From positions 1 to 7,388 of the forward strand of contig JAJZDO010000433.1 of the NCBI GenBank assembly GCA_021805955.1: a stretch of DNA of 7,388 bases, read 5' to 3'. Position 1 is the first letter of the stretch; every line of letters begins with the position of its first letter. A model generated the notes under the pieces. It was not told the DNA's origin. It saw only the letters and a list, made by a program, of their open reading frames with translations, and did no database searches. Shown here in pieces: positions 5,950-7,388 of this stretch. The DNA comes from Acidobacteriota bacterium (GTDB lineage Bacteria > Acidobacteriota > Terriglobia > Terriglobales > Acidobacteriaceae). Made by a program: the position numbers and the translations under genes.

Positions 5950-7388
5950 CCTGAAGAGAGTAGCGATATCAACGGCCTGGTAGGTCGTATCTTGTCAATT
6001 GTCGCGAGACGACGCTGGTGGATTGTTCTGCCGATGTGTCTGATTGGGGCTGGGGCCGCACTTGTGTCTCTGGTGCTCCCAAATCATTATCGGTCGGCGG
6101 CTACCATTGAGGTCGATAGCCGAAAAATCTCGAATGAGTATGTTGTGGCGATCAATACGGGTAATCCTACAGATGTCGTGAACGCGATTCAGAACAAGAT
6201 CTTATCGCGCACACGCCTGCTTCAGATTGCCGACGAGTTTCATCTTTACCAGCGGCTCGCCGGAAATCCGGAAGCGCGGTTGGAAGCAATGCGCAACGAT
6301 ATCGAATTGCAGCCGCTGGATAAAAATTCCAATCAGAAGATGCTGAATACGTTCCTGGTGGCGTTCACAGCGTTAAGCCCTGACATTGCACAGAAGGTTG
6401 CTGAGCGACTGACGCAGCTATTTATCAGGGAGAATCTCAACTTTCAGCAGGAGAGAGACAAGGGAGCGACGGCGTTTCTCAACCAGCAACTTGTGGTGGT
6501 GCGTGCAAATCTGGATAAGAGTCAGGCAGCGTTGGCAACCTTTAAGGCACAGCATCTGGGTGAACTTCCGGAAGAGCAGCAGAGCAATTTGGAAGCACTG
6601 ACGGGGTTACAGATGCAGCTTCAGACTGCACAGAGCAACCTGATGCAGGCGAGGCAGCAGCGAGCCGCGTTGCAGTCTTCGCTAGCGTTTCAAGCCGCTT
6701 CGAATGCTGATGGGGTTACTTCGTCCACAGAGTCGACGCCTCTGTCGAAGGCACGGGCGGATCTGGCGCAGTTGACGGCTCAGCGCGACGCGCTGTTGGC
6801 GCGCTACAGCCCGCTTTACCCAGACGTGATCAACCTGAATCAGGAAATTCTGAAAGCGAAGGCTCGCGTTCATGCGCTGACGAGCGAATCTCCATCCGGC
6901 AGTGCAGGAGTGACAACGCCGAAGGAGACATCCGATCCGGCCGTGGTTCAGATCAAAAGTCAACTTGCGGCAACCGATGCTGAAATTAAGAATGCGGAAC
7001 AGATAAGTGCTAAACTTCAGACGAAAATTGACGAGTATCAGTCGAAATTGGGTCTGGAGCCTCTCCGACAGCAGCAGCTTTCTGAGCTTGAACAGGAGTA
7101 CACTGTTGCACAAAAGCAGTACGCTGAACTACTCGGCAGGCAATCCGAATCGGAACTTGCCGCGGGAATGGCGCAGCAGGAAGGAAGCAAGGATTTTCAG
7201 ATGATTGATCCGCCCGATTTTCCCTGGCAACCATCTGGACCGCACCGCATGAAGATTGCTGCGGGGGGGCTTGCCGGAGGGTTGTTTCTTGGACTTGCGC
7301 TTGCATTCCTAGTCGATAGCCGCGATCGCTCCTTTCATACCGAGAGCGAAGTCAGGACATATCTTTCGATACCTATGGTCGTCGGAGT
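5947..7388 (+). CDS. Wzz/GumC-like polysaccharide chain-length determinant protein (3' end outside window)
   Basis: 480 residues are visible and the frame is still open at the right edge. A short cytoplasmic N-terminus with RRRWW leads into a first membrane segment (about 24-44), followed by the Wzz-type periplasmic start HYRSAATIEV (48-57) and AIQNKILSRTRLLQIADEF (80-98). A long, Gln- and Ala-rich, coiled-coil-prone region covers about 165-400, with the GumC-like ARYSPLYPDVINL at 285-297. The GNVR-like part has LEQEYTVAQKQYAELL (381-396) and MIDPPDFPWQPSGPHR (419-434), and is followed by a second membrane segment (about 437-456). This is the co-polymerase layout that sets chain length and couples polymerisation to export in the inner membrane. 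The frame continues past SEVRTYLSIPMVVG, a stretch that in many relatives precedes either the end of the protein or a fused BY-kinase domain, so a Wzc-type kinase cannot be excluded. The GTG start is supported by GGAGG at 5934. Confidence 0.9.
   Translation, partial: MPEESSDINGLVGRILSIVARRRWWIVLPMCLIGAGAALVSLVLPNHYRSAATIEVDSRKISNEYVVAINTGNPTDVVNAIQNKILSRTRLLQIADEFHLYQRLAGNPEARLEAMRNDIELQPLDKNSNQKMLNTFLVAFTALSPDIAQKVAERLTQLFIRENLNFQQERDKGATAFLNQQLVVVRANLDKSQAALATFKAQHLGELPEEQQSNLEALTGLQMQLQTAQSNLMQARQQRAALQSSLAFQAASNADGVTSSTESTPLSKARADLAQLTAQRDALLARYSPLYPDVINLNQEILKAKARVHALTSESPSGSAGVTTPKETSDPAVVQIKSQLAATDAEIKNAEQISAKLQTKIDEYQSKLGLEPLRQQQLSELEQEYTVAQKQYAELLGRQSESELAAGMAQQEGSKDFQMIDPPDFPWQPSGPHRMKIAAGGLAGGLFLGLALAFLVDSRDRSFHTESEVRTYLSIPMVVG

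Noticed and set aside
6682..7113. Minus-strand open frame of 143 codons opposite the chain-length gene
   Set aside because: It is an antisense reading of the Gln/Ala-rich coiled-coil region, giving Leu/Arg-rich low-complexity sequence.
1..7388. CRISPR array, tRNA, rRNA, insertion sequence or integrase
   Set aside because: No regularly spaced repeats, RNA-gene signatures, transposase frames or terminal inverted repeats were seen on either strand.

Overview
The window carries part of an extracellular polysaccharide (EPS/capsule-type) biosynthesis cluster. All genes lie on the + strand, in an organism of moderate GC content. The deacetylase and the combination of genes recall soil Acidobacteriota (Terriglobia-like). 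That placement is an inference from protein style, since the window holds no rRNA or other taxonomic marker.

Layout. Positions 3-278 are the C-terminal end of a DegT/DnrJ/EryC1/StrS-type sugar aminotransferase. It overlaps by ATGA a 494-residue Wzx-like oligosaccharide flippase (275-1759). That gene in turn overlaps by ATGA a polysaccharide pyruvyl transferase family protein (1756-3141). A gap of about 170 bp follows, holding a possible short or broken reading frame and two hairpins. Next come a FemAB/GNAT-type acyltransferase (3314-4363) and, 34 bp later, a two-part polysaccharide deacetylase (4398-5798). After a 148-bp leader with a repeated heptamer and a possible 14-codon ORF, a Wzz/GumC-type chain-length determinant starts at a GTG with a strong ribosome binding site (5947) and runs off the right edge.

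How the genes fit together. The aminotransferase would make a nucleotide-activated amino sugar. The flippase would move the lipid-linked repeat unit across the inner membrane. The pyruvyl transferase, FemAB-like protein and deacetylase would alter the charge and acylation of the glycan. The chain-length protein would control polymerisation and export. No glycosyltransferase, Wzy polymerase, outer-membrane exporter or exosortase is visible, so these must lie outside the window if the pathway is complete. FemAB-like protein, deacetylase and chain-length protein in a row recall EPS loci linked to exosortase/PEP-CTERM systems, but that link cannot be proven here.

The points most worth a second look are the divergent deacetylase with its undescribed N-terminal half, the possible gene relic between the pyruvyl transferase and the FemAB-like gene, and the leader in front of the chain-length gene.
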